Of a stretch of DNA of 64,000 nucleotides, positions 34,083 through 46,010 are shown one piece after another (positions within the stretch are counted from its first letter, which is position 1; every line of letters starts with the position of its first letter). The notes beneath the pieces are model-generated. The model searched no databases and had not been told where the DNA came from. It worked only from the letters and a program-made list of their open reading frames with translations. The stretch is from positions 312,821-376,820 of the forward strand of contig ML991774.1 of NCBI GenBank assembly GCA_010094025.1, written 5' to 3'. Position numbers and translations under genes: made by a program. This stretch comes from Viridothelium virens (Eukaryota > Ascomycota > Dothideomycetes > Trypetheliales > Trypetheliaceae).

Positions 34083-36642
34083 TAACCGGAAATTCTAGCG
34101 TAGCATTGGAAATGAGGGGTACTGTGTTGAAGGTGGGTTGCAATAAAAGTTGGCTGGCCTTGAAGCTCTGCATGCTCGTAGCAGTCCCTGTTGCCAGGCT
34201 GAGGTACTCCGGTGGTGTTTCAGTGCTTTCCTTAGATGTCTTCCTTAAAAGGGTATCCAGAAACGACATCCGGGTCAAACTTACGCGATCGACATTAGGC
34301 ACCTCAAGTTTGTGGGACCTGTTGTCAACAACGCACGTCATGCATCCTGAGCAGCTCAAGGCGAGGATCCAGCTTCGTAGTGCACCGGAGCTGACATGCG
34401 CATCATTAAGATTCACATATCCAAGCCAAGGACCAATGTCGGCCTGCCAACAAGTGCCGCTGGTTAACTGACGACATCCTAGGGCATCGTCATCTGTGCC
34501 AGGCCGAGCATGCGGTGAGACTCTGCAAGACCAAGGATTTTCAGGAAGAGCGGAAAGTATTCCGGAGCTCGCTCGGTTGGCCTTTCAAACGTAATCAGTA
34601 GCCAACTTGGCAAATGCTGGCATCGTGCATCAGTCACCGTAGAGAAATTTGGGAGGGCCTCAGGCCGGAAACATGGGAAACAGGCCGATCTGGACATGGC
34701 CGACTCTATAGTTCCGGTGTAGTAAGCTCTTGCGAGGTCTTACCTGAAATTGAAAACATGCTTTGGTCTACTTTTGAGCGCGCACGTTTCCTGCAAACCG
34801 ATTTTCTCAAGGCAGCTTTCCCAGGGGGTTGACGCAGATCCAGCGATCCCTACCTATTGCCATCAACATTGCGTCCAATCTAGTGATTGGAGTGGGATCC
34901 AGAGTAATTGAGAAGTGTCAAGACTATCAGCATATGTTTCCAGAATTTCGTCGGTATCCTGCTAAATTTGTACGCAGTAGGTATGTCGAGATCGACAGAG
35001 TCTCGGGTGCACGACACAAGTAAGTTGAATGCCGTGTTCGGCTTACTCGAGTCAGGGATTCTTCAAAGGTAAGACTTTCCGTGCTCCTCTCTGGGTCTCT
35101 TGTCGTTGTCAAGGATTGTTGAACAGAGAGCAGCCTTACGTGTGCTTGATGGACAAGAATGAAGGGCCTGTATTGAAGAAAGCCATGGATTGCCCCCGGG
35201 TGCCTTCAGTAATATAGACGCTAATCTGGCATCTGGCATATCCCCCTTCCTGCGAAAGTTCATGCTCCACAAATTCAGCCATGGTCGGAGTTCGGTCGGG
35301 ACTAAGCTCCGCAGAAAGGAAGGTGCCACCTGCCACTTCAGAGGACAAACCTGCGGTGCCTGAACCACACCTACCTTCACCACACAAGACGGAGTACTCC
35401 TTAAAGGAAGTTCGACGACCACTCTCGCCAAATGACCGCATGCAGAGATTACTTCCGTAGTGTCTGAGACAGCCTGCCCAGGCTCCTGCTTCGTACTTGG
35501 GCCCTTGTCCTGTCAATATCACTAAATGGAAAGATTGGCATTTGCCTTGGAAACCCTTAATCCGATCGGCACCCGCCAAATTGGGCCCCTGCCCTATGAT
35601 AGGGCTCCAGAAGCATCCAAGCAGCATCCATGTTCTTGCCTCGTGACCGCGGCATGGAGCAGGCTTCTCCGCAAATGCGAAATGGGCTTGTGCATGGTGC
35701 CACTGCGCAGTGCCCTTTCGTCCAACCCATGTGGCCTGGGCACGATCGACGCCCGAAAAGGGATTTGGAGGATCGCTGCGCTTTGACCCGCGAGGAGGCG
35801 GGAAGAAAACCTATCTCTGCTACGTTAATATTACCTCTTGCTTTTTCTTCGAATTATTTCCTTGGGTGAGCCGTAGCGGAGCTCCCAATTATTTCCGATG
35901 TTAGCGTTTCAGAAATGGCGAAGTCTCCGCTATAGTATTGCTCTAGTCCTTGGATTGCCTTTCGCGTGCTCCGTACCAAGGCCTGAACGCGCTGCTGAGC
36001 CGTAGGGCCAGGGAGATGGAGCGGGGCCACGGGGATTAGTAGAAGAGAGTAAGAGCAAAAGGCTGCGGAGAGGCGGTGCCTGCCGAGCAACTATCACATT
36101 GAGGAGAAATCGTTACATATTAAGCATGCCCAGCTGTTGGTAGCGTCTCGCTAATTTTCTGTTCTCGTCACCTGGTGGGTCTTCGGCGATTGGGGGAGAT
36201 TTCATGCAGGTTCAAAAGTTCAAGCTTTGGAGCAGTTCGTCTCGTGCCCGTGCTTAGTACCTGACTTGAATAAACCTTCAAATTTTCTTTCTACTTTCCT
36301 CATTCTCACTTTACAGTCGTTTCTTCCTCTGGCTGCTCAGCCGGGTCTGAGTTGCCACTACGTATCAAGCTGTTGTCGACTTCGAGATATAGTCGTTATA
36401 TACCCAACCCTTGTCCCCAATCGCGTCTTTGATATTCCAGCTATCCTTTTACGAGCATTGAGCATGCGGACGCCTATCCATGTATCACCTCGTCAATTAT
36501 GACACGAGCCTGGTTCCTTTGCCCATCACCACCAAGGACCTCATCTGGGACGTCTGTTCCTGTAAACGGTCTGACGTTCAAGCTCAATATCAATCGAATC
36601 TCATCAGCTTTGGACCCAGCTCGCGCTATCATAAGCTCAGCA
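34083..36642. other. Large gene-poor region, 2.56 kb
   Basis: This is the longest stretch without a recognised gene in the window. Open frames up to about 200 codons exist on both strands (for example 33817-34416 minus overlapping SWD2, and 35136-35627 minus). None starts convincingly, shows coherent splicing or recalls a family. It may include the long leader of the downstream gene (an ATG in frame lies at 36499), an untranslated RNA, or degraded sequence. No transposon ends, terminal repeats or tRNA were seen. Confidence 0.4.
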
Positions 36643-37353
36643 ATGAAACGTGGCCGATCAGCGGACGATGTTGATGGAGACGCGACCGCGTTCTTTGCGA
36701 GTAAGAAGCAACGTCTTCATTTGCAGCTCTTTACCTCGAGGCTTAGCACGCCCTACGCGGCACCTTCCAGTTATATCGTCGGTCAAGGAGACTCTAAAAT
36801 CGCAGTCTGGGCCAAACAGAGAGGTTTTGGTGTCGAGAGTCAAGGACGAGATTTGAGAAGGGTAGCGAGCATAAATATGATGAAGAAACGAGTTAGCAAC
36901 GAAAACCATGCTGCGGGCTTGAAGAACTCTACAGAAGAGACATTGCAAGGCCTCCAACGCCGTCCTCATGCTAGGCCCCATTCAGCGCCGCCCTTTGCCA
37001 TCCCGCCGTCACCACTAGGAGTTTCCAATTACACGGCGCTTGATGATGAGGATCCCTTCAGCGAACAAGACATTCCTGATCCAGACAACCAGAGAAAGAA
37101 CGAAATATACAGTGACTTCAATATCCTTGATCCTGTCGAGCGCGATCCGGAGAGAGCTGCGGAGGAAGACGAGCTGCACTCGGTCTTCGCGAGGGTGCCA
37201 CTGGAGATTTCGTATTCACAACTACAGCGAGAGGAAAAAATGGTTGTGGACGTCGTTGGACAGGTGGAACGGCCTCCTAGCCCGCCTGATCTGTTGCGCG
37301 AGGTTCTAAGGGAGAAGGAAAAGCAAGGAGAAACGTCGTTCATGGAACTCTAA
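36643..37353 (+). CDS. Conserved fungal protein of unknown function
   Basis: A single exon of 236 residues from the ATG at 36643. An in-frame ATG at 36499 would add 48 residues that look like leader sequence. The N-terminal part has a basic nuclear-localisation-like KKQR, then LHLQLFTSRLSTPYAAPSSY and a segment around KIAVWAKQR. I recall these from an uncharacterised protein conserved across filamentous ascomycetes. The middle is proline-rich. The C-terminal half is acidic with a DFNILDP motif and a charged helix. No enzymatic domain is visible. The location is probably nuclear. The function is unknown. Confidence 0.7.
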   Translation: MKRGRSADDVDGDATAFFASKKQRLHLQLFTSRLSTPYAAPSSYIVGQGDSKIAVWAKQRGFGVESQGRDLRRVASINMMKKRVSNENHAAGLKNSTEETLQGLQRRPHARPHSAPPFAIPPSPLGVSNYTALDDEDPFSEQDIPDPDNQRKNEIYSDFNILDPVERDPERAAEEDELHSVFARVPLEISYSQLQREEKMVVDVVGQVERPPSPPDLLREVLREKEKQGETSFMEL

Positions 37354-37556
37354 AAGCATTGTTTCTTGCCGCTTCTGCCCTAAGTCCATACTGTATCATA
37401 TCGCCACGCCATCTCCGAAGAGAGACTTGGGATACTGCCATTAATGGTCCCGAGTTTTGTGCCGCTTATTCTTAAAGCTGCTCTTCGATTCTCGGATTCA
37501 TCATAGTTCGCGAAAAAAAAAATTTATCCACTGGTCTATTTTCGGGCTGAGAATAT

Positions 37557-38472
37557 TTAAGATAATTTGCGCTCGCGATCAGTGGCAATCTCACACATTG
37601 CCTATTGGATCGACGTAAGTACTGTGGCTTCACATTCTCGAGAGAACCTACCTTGATTGCTGCCGCTCGTTCGGACTGAGTATCGCTGCCGGTAATCCTT
37701 GCACGCATATCCTCCATAATCGTCTGCCTACTTCGACCGTTGACGAAAGTGCTGCCATCCGTCAGCCTCCTCCAGTAATGGAGCATGTTGCTCTGGTTCT
37801 TTGGTTGAAGGAGATGAGAAGTGAAACAATAGAGTAATATCGTGCAACTTCCAAGACATTGCCAGTAGTAGCGCACCGTTCTCCTGTTAGTTGCACCACT
37901 AATATGCAAATCATTGGGGATGTGTTGAGGGTGACCCTCAGTTCAAGCATTTTGGATTTTGGACGGCGCTGCGTGACTCTTTGAAATTCCTATTGTTGGA
38001 TTGGTGTTTTTCCCCCCCTTCTTGCTCTTGGAATGACATGACAACAATGTAATCTGCCAAATGAAGGGATTACGTACACATAGCGCAAGCCAGGAAATTT
38101 CTTTTCATACTCGTCATTCAGTGACATAAGCTGTGCCGCTTCTTGCCCTCCACCCTGTAGCTGAGCTTGCTCATATTGACTTTGTGCACTTTCAACCTTC
38201 TTGGCCCCAAGACGAGGGTGTGCACAGAGAATTTGGTCAAGCAGCTGCTTGTCACTTGGGGAAGACGACTCCGAGAGTTCTGTCAACTGCGCCCCCACAG
38301 CGGCGATGAGATCGTTGTAGCTTGTAAAAGGTTCATTGAGAAGAAGATTAAGCGAGAGAGTATGCAGTGGCACAGAAGGCTCAAAAAGCGTATCGAGAAC
38401 TGCGGCTCGTTCTGCTTCCCAAGAGATTTGTAATTCCCAGATGGGGGGTAGACGGCTTAAAGACGTGTCCAT
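37557..38472 (-). CDS. OHCU decarboxylase (ureidoimidazoline decarboxylase), urate degradation
   Basis: Exons 38472-38078, 37751-37652 and 37601-37557 join in frame to 179 residues. The catalytic histidine lies in LCAHPRLG. Substrate-binding ELTELSESSSPS and the FPGLRYVTFVNGRSR block across intron 1 match the 2-oxo-4-hydroxy-4-carboxy-5-ureidoimidazoline decarboxylase family. The helix IMEDMRARI follows, and the short last exon gives AMCEIATDRERKLS. The enzyme completes conversion of urate to S-allantoin after urate oxidase and HIU hydrolase. The C-terminus is not a standard peroxisomal SKL signal. Its neighbours are unrelated to purine breakdown, so it is not clustered. Confidence 0.9.
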
Positions 38473-39203
38473 TAGTAGGCTGCCACCGTTACACTGCTTA
38501 TAATAAATCACAATAAGACCAAAGCTATCTTCTCATTCGCAGAGACAAAGAATTTGGTGTGGTACGCCGGACCAAACCGAGCGGTCTTGGATTTTGGGAC
38601 CGGGCTAGGCGGTGTGGTGGTGCCCTAGAGAGAAAAAGGATAGGAGTCATCTCCCGTCATTCGCTATTGCGGATTGATAGATAGCCGTGCAAGGAAAAAT
38701 CCATGTGCGCGCACATGCCGATCTGCAAGAAAGAGCACTCCGTCTGGCTTTTATGCCGCATGATGAAACCTAGAACTTGCAGCTGACTACGCGGCTACGC
38801 CTTTACGGACGACACGCCCGTCGCTTAGAGGTGTCGTCCTCTTCTTCCCGATTTATTGAGTATGATGGTATACGCAACCATTGTCCAACGCCGCAGCGAC
38901 GGAGTACGACGACCACATCGGACGCATCGGTTCTCAGTGACGACATGAACTTGGTCTCATCCGTAAAACCCCTCGATGGGTTTGCTCCGGTGCTTGGCTT
39001 TCGTGGGGCCGTGGCCGTGGCGATTTGATCTACCGCTGGGATCACCACCGACCCCTGATTGCTCGGCCCGTTAGCATCATCTCGCCGCGCCACGACATTC
39101 AGGTTCCTCCTCCCCTCCCCCAGACGTCTAAACTTGGAAATCCCCTTCTTGTCTGCCCCAGAGCAGCCGAGGCGGCCTCTGTTCTTGAGCGCAGCCTGCT
39201 GCC
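38473..39203. promoter_or_regulatory. Divergent intergenic region, 0.7 kb
   Basis: This lies between the decarboxylase start and the coactosin-like gene start and must hold both promoters. Open frames here (for example 38777-39028 plus and 38803-39093 minus) overlap and are mutually exclusive. No family was recognised. Confidence 0.4.
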
Positions 39204-42200
39204 ATGTCGCTCAATGGGCTGGACAATCCCAACATCACAGCGGCGTTTCAATCAGCTCTTGGTGAGGCTGGTGGATGGTTCGTAACCCTCGGTCCCTCTG
39301 TTAAGCGACTAACAAACGACTAATTTAACCTAGGTTTCTGCTGAAATATACTTCACGGGATGAAGTCGACTTGTATGCTCGAGGGCACGGAGGAATCGCA
39401 GATTTACGAGCTGCAACTACCCAATATTCCGAGACATCACCACTCTACGGATTCCTACTCTATCGACGGCGGAAAGTCCTAGTCAAACACATCCCAGAAG
39501 GCACATCACGTTTACTACAAGGTAATGGGCACAGTCAATTCATCCGTCGATCACAGCTAAAGCCGAAGTGAAGCTCGAGTCACTGTGCATTTTCAGGCTA
39601 TCACTGAAAAATTCTCTCCCTTCGATACAATCCTTACGTCTAATACTCCAGATGGTCTGAATGATAGCGCCCTCGCCGTGGCCTTCCCTCTGCATACTGC
39701 GTCGCCGTCCAATTCTTCAAGTAGGCTACATGAAATTGCCGAGGATGGCGAGGATACACAAATTCAAGCGAAAAGGACTGAAAGTCCTCTGGATGAGATA
39801 GATGCTGGCCGTCCAGCGGCTGAACTCAAGAATGAAGCAGATTTGCCCGAGCAACTTGACACGCCGATCATAAGTGTGACAGACGAAAAGAGCTCGATGC
39901 TGCTCAAATCAAATACGGTTGGCTCCAAGATTGTAGTCTCAGAAGGAGAGCTAAATCGAGCTGATATGCCTAAATCGGACACGGAGCCATCCGCACAGTT
40001 ACCATCCTATGATCACATGGGCAATTACGAGTTCCTTGGAAATACAGAAGATCCGCCACGTCGGTCAACTCAAAGTGCACGTACCATCGTTCCAGACTTC
40101 AGCCTTTATGATATCAAGCCAAAAGTCAAGTTGGGCCCCAGGCCATCACTAGATGCAAGAAGGCGGCCAAATACCTCAGGAGCAAACGGAGGTGCGGGAA
40201 ACCGACCCATATCTACCCTGCCTGCTGGACTCAAGATGTTCCCAAAACGAGTGCCGGAGCAGTCAAGAAAATCCGAGGACGTACCCCGGCCAAAATCCTT
40301 TAATGAAAATCAGACGAGCAGTGGCATGATTATGCCTACACCTCCACCGATTCCTGACGTTCCAGTGATCGCACCTACGAGTCCTCGACCGACAAGCCGC
40401 GGCAGCACGAAGTCAATGCCATCATCAATGACTCCAGAGAAAAAGAGACTAATGAAAGCTTTGGAATTGAGGAGAAAACAATTGGCTACAACGAAAGCAA
40501 TCTCTGCGACCAAGACAAAGCCGGAGATCAATGAAACCCGACCTGTCGCAGTTGAGGTAAAACCTGCAGAAGAAATGAGTAACGAAGGTGATTCTAGCAC
40601 ATCTGGCTCTGGAACAAAGGCAGACTCTGGCATTGGACTTCAGTATGAAGGAAAGTCGCAACTAGATGACACGACGAATATGACACCTTCAGCCCATGGT
40701 CGAGATGAAGGATCGAACACATCTACACAATCACAAGTGGTTTCAAAAAGTCGGACAGAAGTTCTTCCAAATGATTCCCATCCCGAGCTTGTAAGCTCTA
40801 CAGATGTGTCTGATACCGCATCTTCTACAAGTTCGGGCGGCGATCTCATTGCGGAGCGTGGCATGCCAGATTCAATATTACCTAAAGCGACTGCTCTAGA
40901 GACAGTACTTCCCTGCAAAGAACCCACCGATGGGGATGAAGGAACGCTCCCAATCGCAGAAGACTCCAAGGAACCTGAAAAGTTAACTCTCTCCCTTGAA
41001 GTCGGCGAGAACGATTTCATTGCCAGCAATCTGAGACAGAAACGGCGGGGGATCGTGGAACCAATACAGATCCACGTCAGTCCTGAAAACTCCGAGCCTG
41101 ATTATCTTTCAGACGACTCTTTCATGGAGGAGCTTCAAAGTGCAAAGGTCGAAGAGGCCAAGTCTCTTTCTGTTTCCAAGTCGCCAGCTACGCCAGTCTT
41201 CTCAAGACGACCAAGTTCAACCTCTGCAAACTCTCGAACCCCGAGGCCAGGCTCATGCGTTAGTTCAGAAAAGACAGAGACTCAAGCAGACCAAACGTCA
41301 GTTGTGGAGACGCGAAGCACCACTCAGGGGCTGCGCTCTCCAGCACCTCATAGCCAAAGATCACAAGAAGCTGCGAATGTTTCTAGGCAAAGGACTGTAT
41401 CGTCCGGCATTTCGAAGCGCATACAAGCTCTCGCGGAGCACAGTCATAGCCCAAGTCCTCCTGCAAGCAGTCATTCCGCCATTAAGACGGATGGACCGCA
41501 CTCATTCCTCGCGCTTCGAAAGCAGTCATTTCGAGGCCAGTCTCGAGCTAGTGTTCTTAGCTCCCCCAGACTCCAAAGAGGGCCCAGTAAGAGCGAAGAT
41601 AGCCGCATTCAGAGCCGTGAGGAGGGTCAGACAACGTATCAAATCCACCACAAGAATGGTCGCCCTGAATCTATATCGGTGACCGCTCGGATTGTCCGCA
41701 GTCCTCGTGTAGAGGGTCCAGAGCTCCAATCGCCATCAGAAACCGGCTCCCTAGAACTCTATCAAAGTCCACTCATTATCAACCATCAGAAAGCCGAGGA
41801 TGCTACCCCGAGGTCGCCTTCTCCCAACAAGGCTCCAACACCCTCTTCTCCATTCCCCCAGACGCAGACTGCAAATCGCAGCGAGACGGTCCCTCTATTA
41901 CCTTCGGAGCAGTCAAATAGAAGGTCAACGTCCAGTGCAGGCCAGCGTACTTCCGAAAGCTATGGGCGCCATTCCGCTCAGGCACGTCCAAGTAGCGATC
42001 TCAAGTCTAATCCACCTCCAACGGCTCGTAGTCACCAGTCCAACAGTAGCCTAGCATCTGAAGAATTATCACAGGACAATAGCGTTGATGCTAATATCGG
42101 TAAGCGAAAGTCTCGCACGAGTCGCCTTTTCAAACGCATGAGCAACAGTATGAGCTCGGCCAATAGCCATCGTCGCCGAAGTCTCGCAGCGATGATGAGC

Positions 42201-42733
42201 CCATCCACAACCGGGCCACTTGAGGAGGAGAGTCGCCTTGGAGCGGACGAATCAACTGAACCTCTTGTTGAGGAGCAAATGTTGGAAAAAGGCAGTGCAT
42301 GGTCGCCCGTGGTGGTAGGCGATCTGAACATTCAATTTCCTGACACATTATTGTGGAAGCGAAGATGGGTCCAGATCGATGCACAGGGGTTTCTAATATT
42401 GGGCTTGAGCAAAGCAAATGAGGTAAAGTTCTCAATTCTCCAACCCGATGGGCCCATGCTCACACCGCAAGCAGCATCAGAGAGGCGTCACTAAGAAATA
42501 CCATTTCTCGGAATTCAAACGACCTTTTGCCCCTGACCAGGATAGGCAAGAGCTTCCAAATAGTGTAATTTTGGATTTCCGAGACGGCAGCACTCTACAA
42601 TGCGCAAGCGAGGATTACTTTGGGCAGGCTCGTGTATTGGAAGGTAAGAGATACGAAACATACCCTCCATTACTTGCCAATTACTGATCTCGTAGCAGTG
42701 CTCCAAAATGCACACAAAGCCTGGAATCCCTAA
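39204..42733 (+). CDS. Coactosin-like ADF-H domain protein with long disordered linker and C-terminal PH domain
   Basis: Five exons (39204-39277, 39334-39521, 39574-42422, 42481-42643, 42699-42733) join in frame to 1102 residues. Residues 1-125 align by eye with coactosin-type ADF-H domains: GGWFLLKYTSRDEVDL, GGIADLRAA, PLYGFLLYRRRKVLVKHIP, LLQARVTVHFQAI. Residues 130-980 are low complexity, rich in S, P, T, E and basic clusters, with several SP/TP sites. A PH-like domain covers about 990-1095, including WKRRWVQIDAQGFLILGL and VILDFRDGSTLQCASE, split by introns 3 and 4. The tail ends with an amphipathic AHKAWNP. The likely role is linking cortical actin to membrane or scaffold. It is a known uncharacterised architecture in filamentous ascomycetes. 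Confidence 0.78.
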
Positions 42734-43431
42734 TTATTCCTCTGTACATTCGAGTCGGGAACTCAGATCGAGTTTCAATCTATTCGGAAATGGTCCCTGT
42801 GGGTCCGCTTCACTTGCATTTCGTTGTCAAGATGTTTGAGACATTTGAAGCTATAACATTTTCTTTCCTCTTGCAAGGTAGTCGGGGCGGACGACATCGG
42901 GATCATTAGGTTAAAGGGAAATCTGGTCCTTTCTGTGGCCTAGGAACCGGGGGTTTATTTTCACTTTCTACGATTGAGATGCCCGATACCTCCATGCGAT
43001 CCCTTGCTTTTACACGCTTTGATGACTCATTCGGTTGAGAAGGAGAACTATAATATAGCTTGAAAGCTGGGTTTATTTTGTAGATATGTTGCCTATCTGA
43101 GCTGAGGCGCTGGTCACCAAAGCGCCATGGACACAAATAATTGGCAATTCTTTGACATGTAGTCAAAACATGCGTTCACGCGCTTCCAAGTTCATGGCTC
43201 GTGATCACGAACTGAAGTTAAGCGCACACAATAACATACCTGTAGATAGCTCGATGGATTCAGTGATTTCCGTAGATTACTGCTAGGTATAAGTGGCTGG
43301 CGGTGGTGGGGTGGTGGGGTTCCCTGGTACCGGGTCCTCCACGATCCAATTCTCGGAAAATTCCCAAGCTTAGCGAAACATTCACAGCACTCGGCATGAG
43401 ACGAAAGCTTCTTTCCATCTCAAAATAAGTC
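42734..43431. promoter_or_regulatory. RPC4 promoter region
   Basis: These 698 bp upstream of the RNA polymerase III subunit gene contain GGCGGTGGTGGGGTGGTGGGG near 43299-43320, a G-rich direct repeat on the plus strand. No gene is supported. Confidence 0.4.
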
Positions 43432-45606
43432 ATGGCACCAAATTCACGCGGTCGCCCCAGGGGTCGAGGCAGAGGCAGAGGTCGAGGTGCTAGAAGTTCT
43501 GCACCAAGCCGCTCGACTGGAGAGCTTCAACCAAATGCGATAGGGGAGGATGTCCCTATGAGTGACAGCCAAGCTGTTCCTGGAGCTTCTAATATCGTGG
43601 AAAATGACCAGGCAGCAGACCCTCAAGCCACTAGCGAAATACAATCAGAGCCCGAGCAATCAACGGCACCTGCAGTTGAGCTTGCTGAAGAACGACCACC
43701 TCAACCAGCTGCAGAAGCTGATCCCGAAATCCAACAGCGAGGCATCCTACCGAAGACAGACTCTTCCACAACCCCGAATCAGTCATCTCTATCGGTAGAA
43801 GTCCCGAATGCTTCCGCCGCAATACCCTCTTCATCTCCACCAACACAGCCCTCGTCCTCAAATCGCCCATCATCCCAACCACAGCCTCAACGAGGGACCA
43901 AAAAACCAGGCCCAGGGCCACGACTTCCAGCGCGTCGCAGTAAGGAGGAGCGCGAAGCTCTCATCCGTGAAGAGGAAGAACGTAGGAGAAAGGCGCAAGG
44001 AACATCCAGCTCGAGCTCTGCGCCCAGGGGCCCAGGCGGTCGAGGAAGAGGCCTTGGATGGAGAGATGGACGAGGCGGGAGTGGTAGAGGAGGAGCAAGA
44101 GGGGGGATTGTAGGTGGGGAAGCTGTTGCCAGTGGGCCGTTCTCTGCTGGAACGGTGTCTGCGGAGCAGAAGAAGAGGAAAAGAGGCGGTGGCATTGCTG
44201 GCGCGAACCAGCGAAGTCAGGGCGAAAGGGTTTCTCGGGAGCAGGAAGCAGAGGACGGGGAAGAGATAGTGGTGGCAGGAGCGTCTGGAGGAGGTGCTCG
44301 TCGAGGAGCTGGAGCTGGAGCTGCGTCAAAGTCGAAGTCGGCAGCTACAACGGGAGTAAGATCGAAGGGTAAAGGCAAGCAAGTGAAGAGAGAAGGAGAA
44401 TCAGACAAGGATGCTGACGGGGATATTGCTATGCTGGGATTGCCTAAAGTGAAGAAGGAAGGTGTCGAAGGAGATCACGCTTCGGATGCTGGTGAGGGAG
44501 ACGAAAGTCCTCGCAGAGATATTGATGATATCGAACACATCGATCTGACGAATGATGACGATGATGTAACTGGAGCCAGGGATCAGAGAGCCAAAAGTGT
44601 TCGACCTTTCTTGGCAGGACTAGCCCCAGTGCGACTTCCTAGAAGAGATCACCTTGCTTATGATCCAGCGATTAAAAGAGAATCGAGCCCAACGGAAGCC
44701 CTTTCTGGCGGACTCGACGAGGGTGCGATAGGAAGTATGAGGGAAGAGAGCACGCAAGAAGAGCATACTCGACGTCGTACTAATGTCAAACCCAAAGATG
44801 TCGAGTTTATTCGGGGCGAGCGACGTTGGCAAGGCGTGTATCAGGATGATGAAGACGCCGAAGTGAATATAAAGCAAGAGCTAACTGAGGATGCCATGGA
44901 CCTCGATGCAGCTCCAGAACAGTCAGACGTGCACCAAACACCAAAGGAACTACCTTCATCTCCGGAAAAGAAAAAGAAAGACGACAAAGACACGACGAAG
45001 CCAAAGACCTCAGGCTTCAAATCGGAGTTCCAGACCGCGCAGGAGAAAGACGAGCTTGAAAGGCAACGTCAAGATACTCAAACACTTATGCAAGAGCTTG
45101 GCCAGGCACCACTTCTCGGCGAGTCCGCACCCTCAGAAATCCGCGAAGGCCGAGTCTACCTCTTCCAGCTCCCACCAGTCATCCCAGACCTCATCCGCGC
45201 CGACCTCGCAGTTAAGCAAGAGCAGCAACAAGCCCCAGCAGACCAGAATAAGCCCGAGGGCTCTGCGTCTGTGATCTCTCGCCCCGACAAGAAGCCCATC
45301 AAGGTGGAGGAGACCGATACTGCAAATACCCACCACCGGAATCCCAAGGCACCAAAGCTTACTTCGGGTATCGCTGGGAAGTTGCGGGTGCATGAGTCAG
45401 GACGGACGACGCTGAACTGGGGAGGCACGAGCATGGAGTTGAATATGGGATCGCGGTTGACGTATCTGCAGGAGGTGCTTGTTGCTAAGGGCCTGGATGA
45501 TGGAGATGAAGGAGGTTCGGAGGGTACGAAGAAAGAAGCATTTGGTCTCGGCGTTATCAGGGGCAAGTTCGTGGTCACACCGGACTGGGAGGAGATCATT
45601 ACGTGA
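43432..45606 (+). CDS. RPC53: RNA polymerase III subunit RPC4 (Rpc53)
   Basis: A single exon of 724 residues. The N-terminal 450 residues are disordered, with RGRPRGRGRGRGRG near the start, proline/serine and acidic tracts and a cluster of EEERRRK. The conserved part starts near DVEFIRGERRWQGVYQDD and ends with GKLRVHESGRTTLNWGGTSM, LTYLQEVL and the characteristic GVIRGKFVVTPDW. This C-terminal region is the RPC4 domain that pairs with RPC5 (Rpc37) on the polymerase lobe and helps termination and reinitiation. The ATG at 43432 follows 13 bp after an A/T-rich stretch and is the first in frame. The domain is clear; the long N-terminus is species-specific. Confidence 0.92.
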   Translation: MAPNSRGRPRGRGRGRGRGARSSAPSRSTGELQPNAIGEDVPMSDSQAVPGASNIVENDQAADPQATSEIQSEPEQSTAPAVELAEERPPQPAAEADPEIQQRGILPKTDSSTTPNQSSLSVEVPNASAAIPSSSPPTQPSSSNRPSSQPQPQRGTKKPGPGPRLPARRSKEEREALIREEEERRRKAQGTSSSSSAPRGPGGRGRGLGWRDGRGGSGRGGARGGIVGGEAVASGPFSAGTVSAEQKKRKRGGGIAGANQRSQGERVSREQEAEDGEEIVVAGASGGGARRGAGAGAASKSKSAATTGVRSKGKGKQVKREGESDKDADGDIAMLGLPKVKKEGVEGDHASDAGEGDESPRRDIDDIEHIDLTNDDDDVTGARDQRAKSVRPFLAGLAPVRLPRRDHLAYDPAIKRESSPTEALSGGLDEGAIGSMREESTQEEHTRRRTNVKPKDVEFIRGERRWQGVYQDDEDAEVNIKQELTEDAMDLDAAPEQSDVHQTPKELPSSPEKKKKDDKDTTKPKTSGFKSEFQTAQEKDELERQRQDTQTLMQELGQAPLLGESAPSEIREGRVYLFQLPPVIPDLIRADLAVKQEQQQAPADQNKPEGSASVISRPDKKPIKVEETDTANTHHRNPKAPKLTSGIAGKLRVHESGRTTLNWGGTSMELNMGSRLTYLQEVLVAKGLDDGDEGGSEGTKKEAFGLGVIRGKFVVTPDWEEIIT

Positions 45607-46010
45607 CGATCAGGGACACGAAGGAAGGAATTAGACAATATGCATAAAGGCAGGAGCTGGGGTCTGGGTTCTCCATGCATGACTTGGCGCATGGCTGGAT
45701 TCGGGTACACGTGCTGGCTATTGGACGCTCGTTGCCTTTAGAACTGTGATATGAAGCGACAAATTGCCGGGTTATAGAGTATTATTTACCTGGATTGTTG
45801 ACCACTAGAAGGTGCGATATAGAACTCAAAGTCGATTTCTGATTTGTACCCCACCATACGTACCTCTCCTAAACCCAACCCCACCATCTCTAGCTCTAGT
45901 CTAATTGTTGTGGCGTCACCCCGCAATATGATCTACTATATAATAGGGCTCGATCTCGCGCAGATTGAAAGCCGGATAATTTACTGCAGCCCGGTTCTTT
46001 GTAGTGAACT
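45607..46010. promoter_or_regulatory. Intergenic, RPC4 trailer and ADH promoter
   Basis: A 404 bp spacer between two genes on the same strand. A TATATAATAGG TATA-like element lies at 45936-45946, about 75 bp upstream of the dehydrogenase start. Confidence 0.45.

Noticed and set aside
33817-34416. 199-codon minus-strand open frame over the SWD2 end
   Set aside because: About half overlaps the solid SWD2 exon; no family resemblance or splicing logic.
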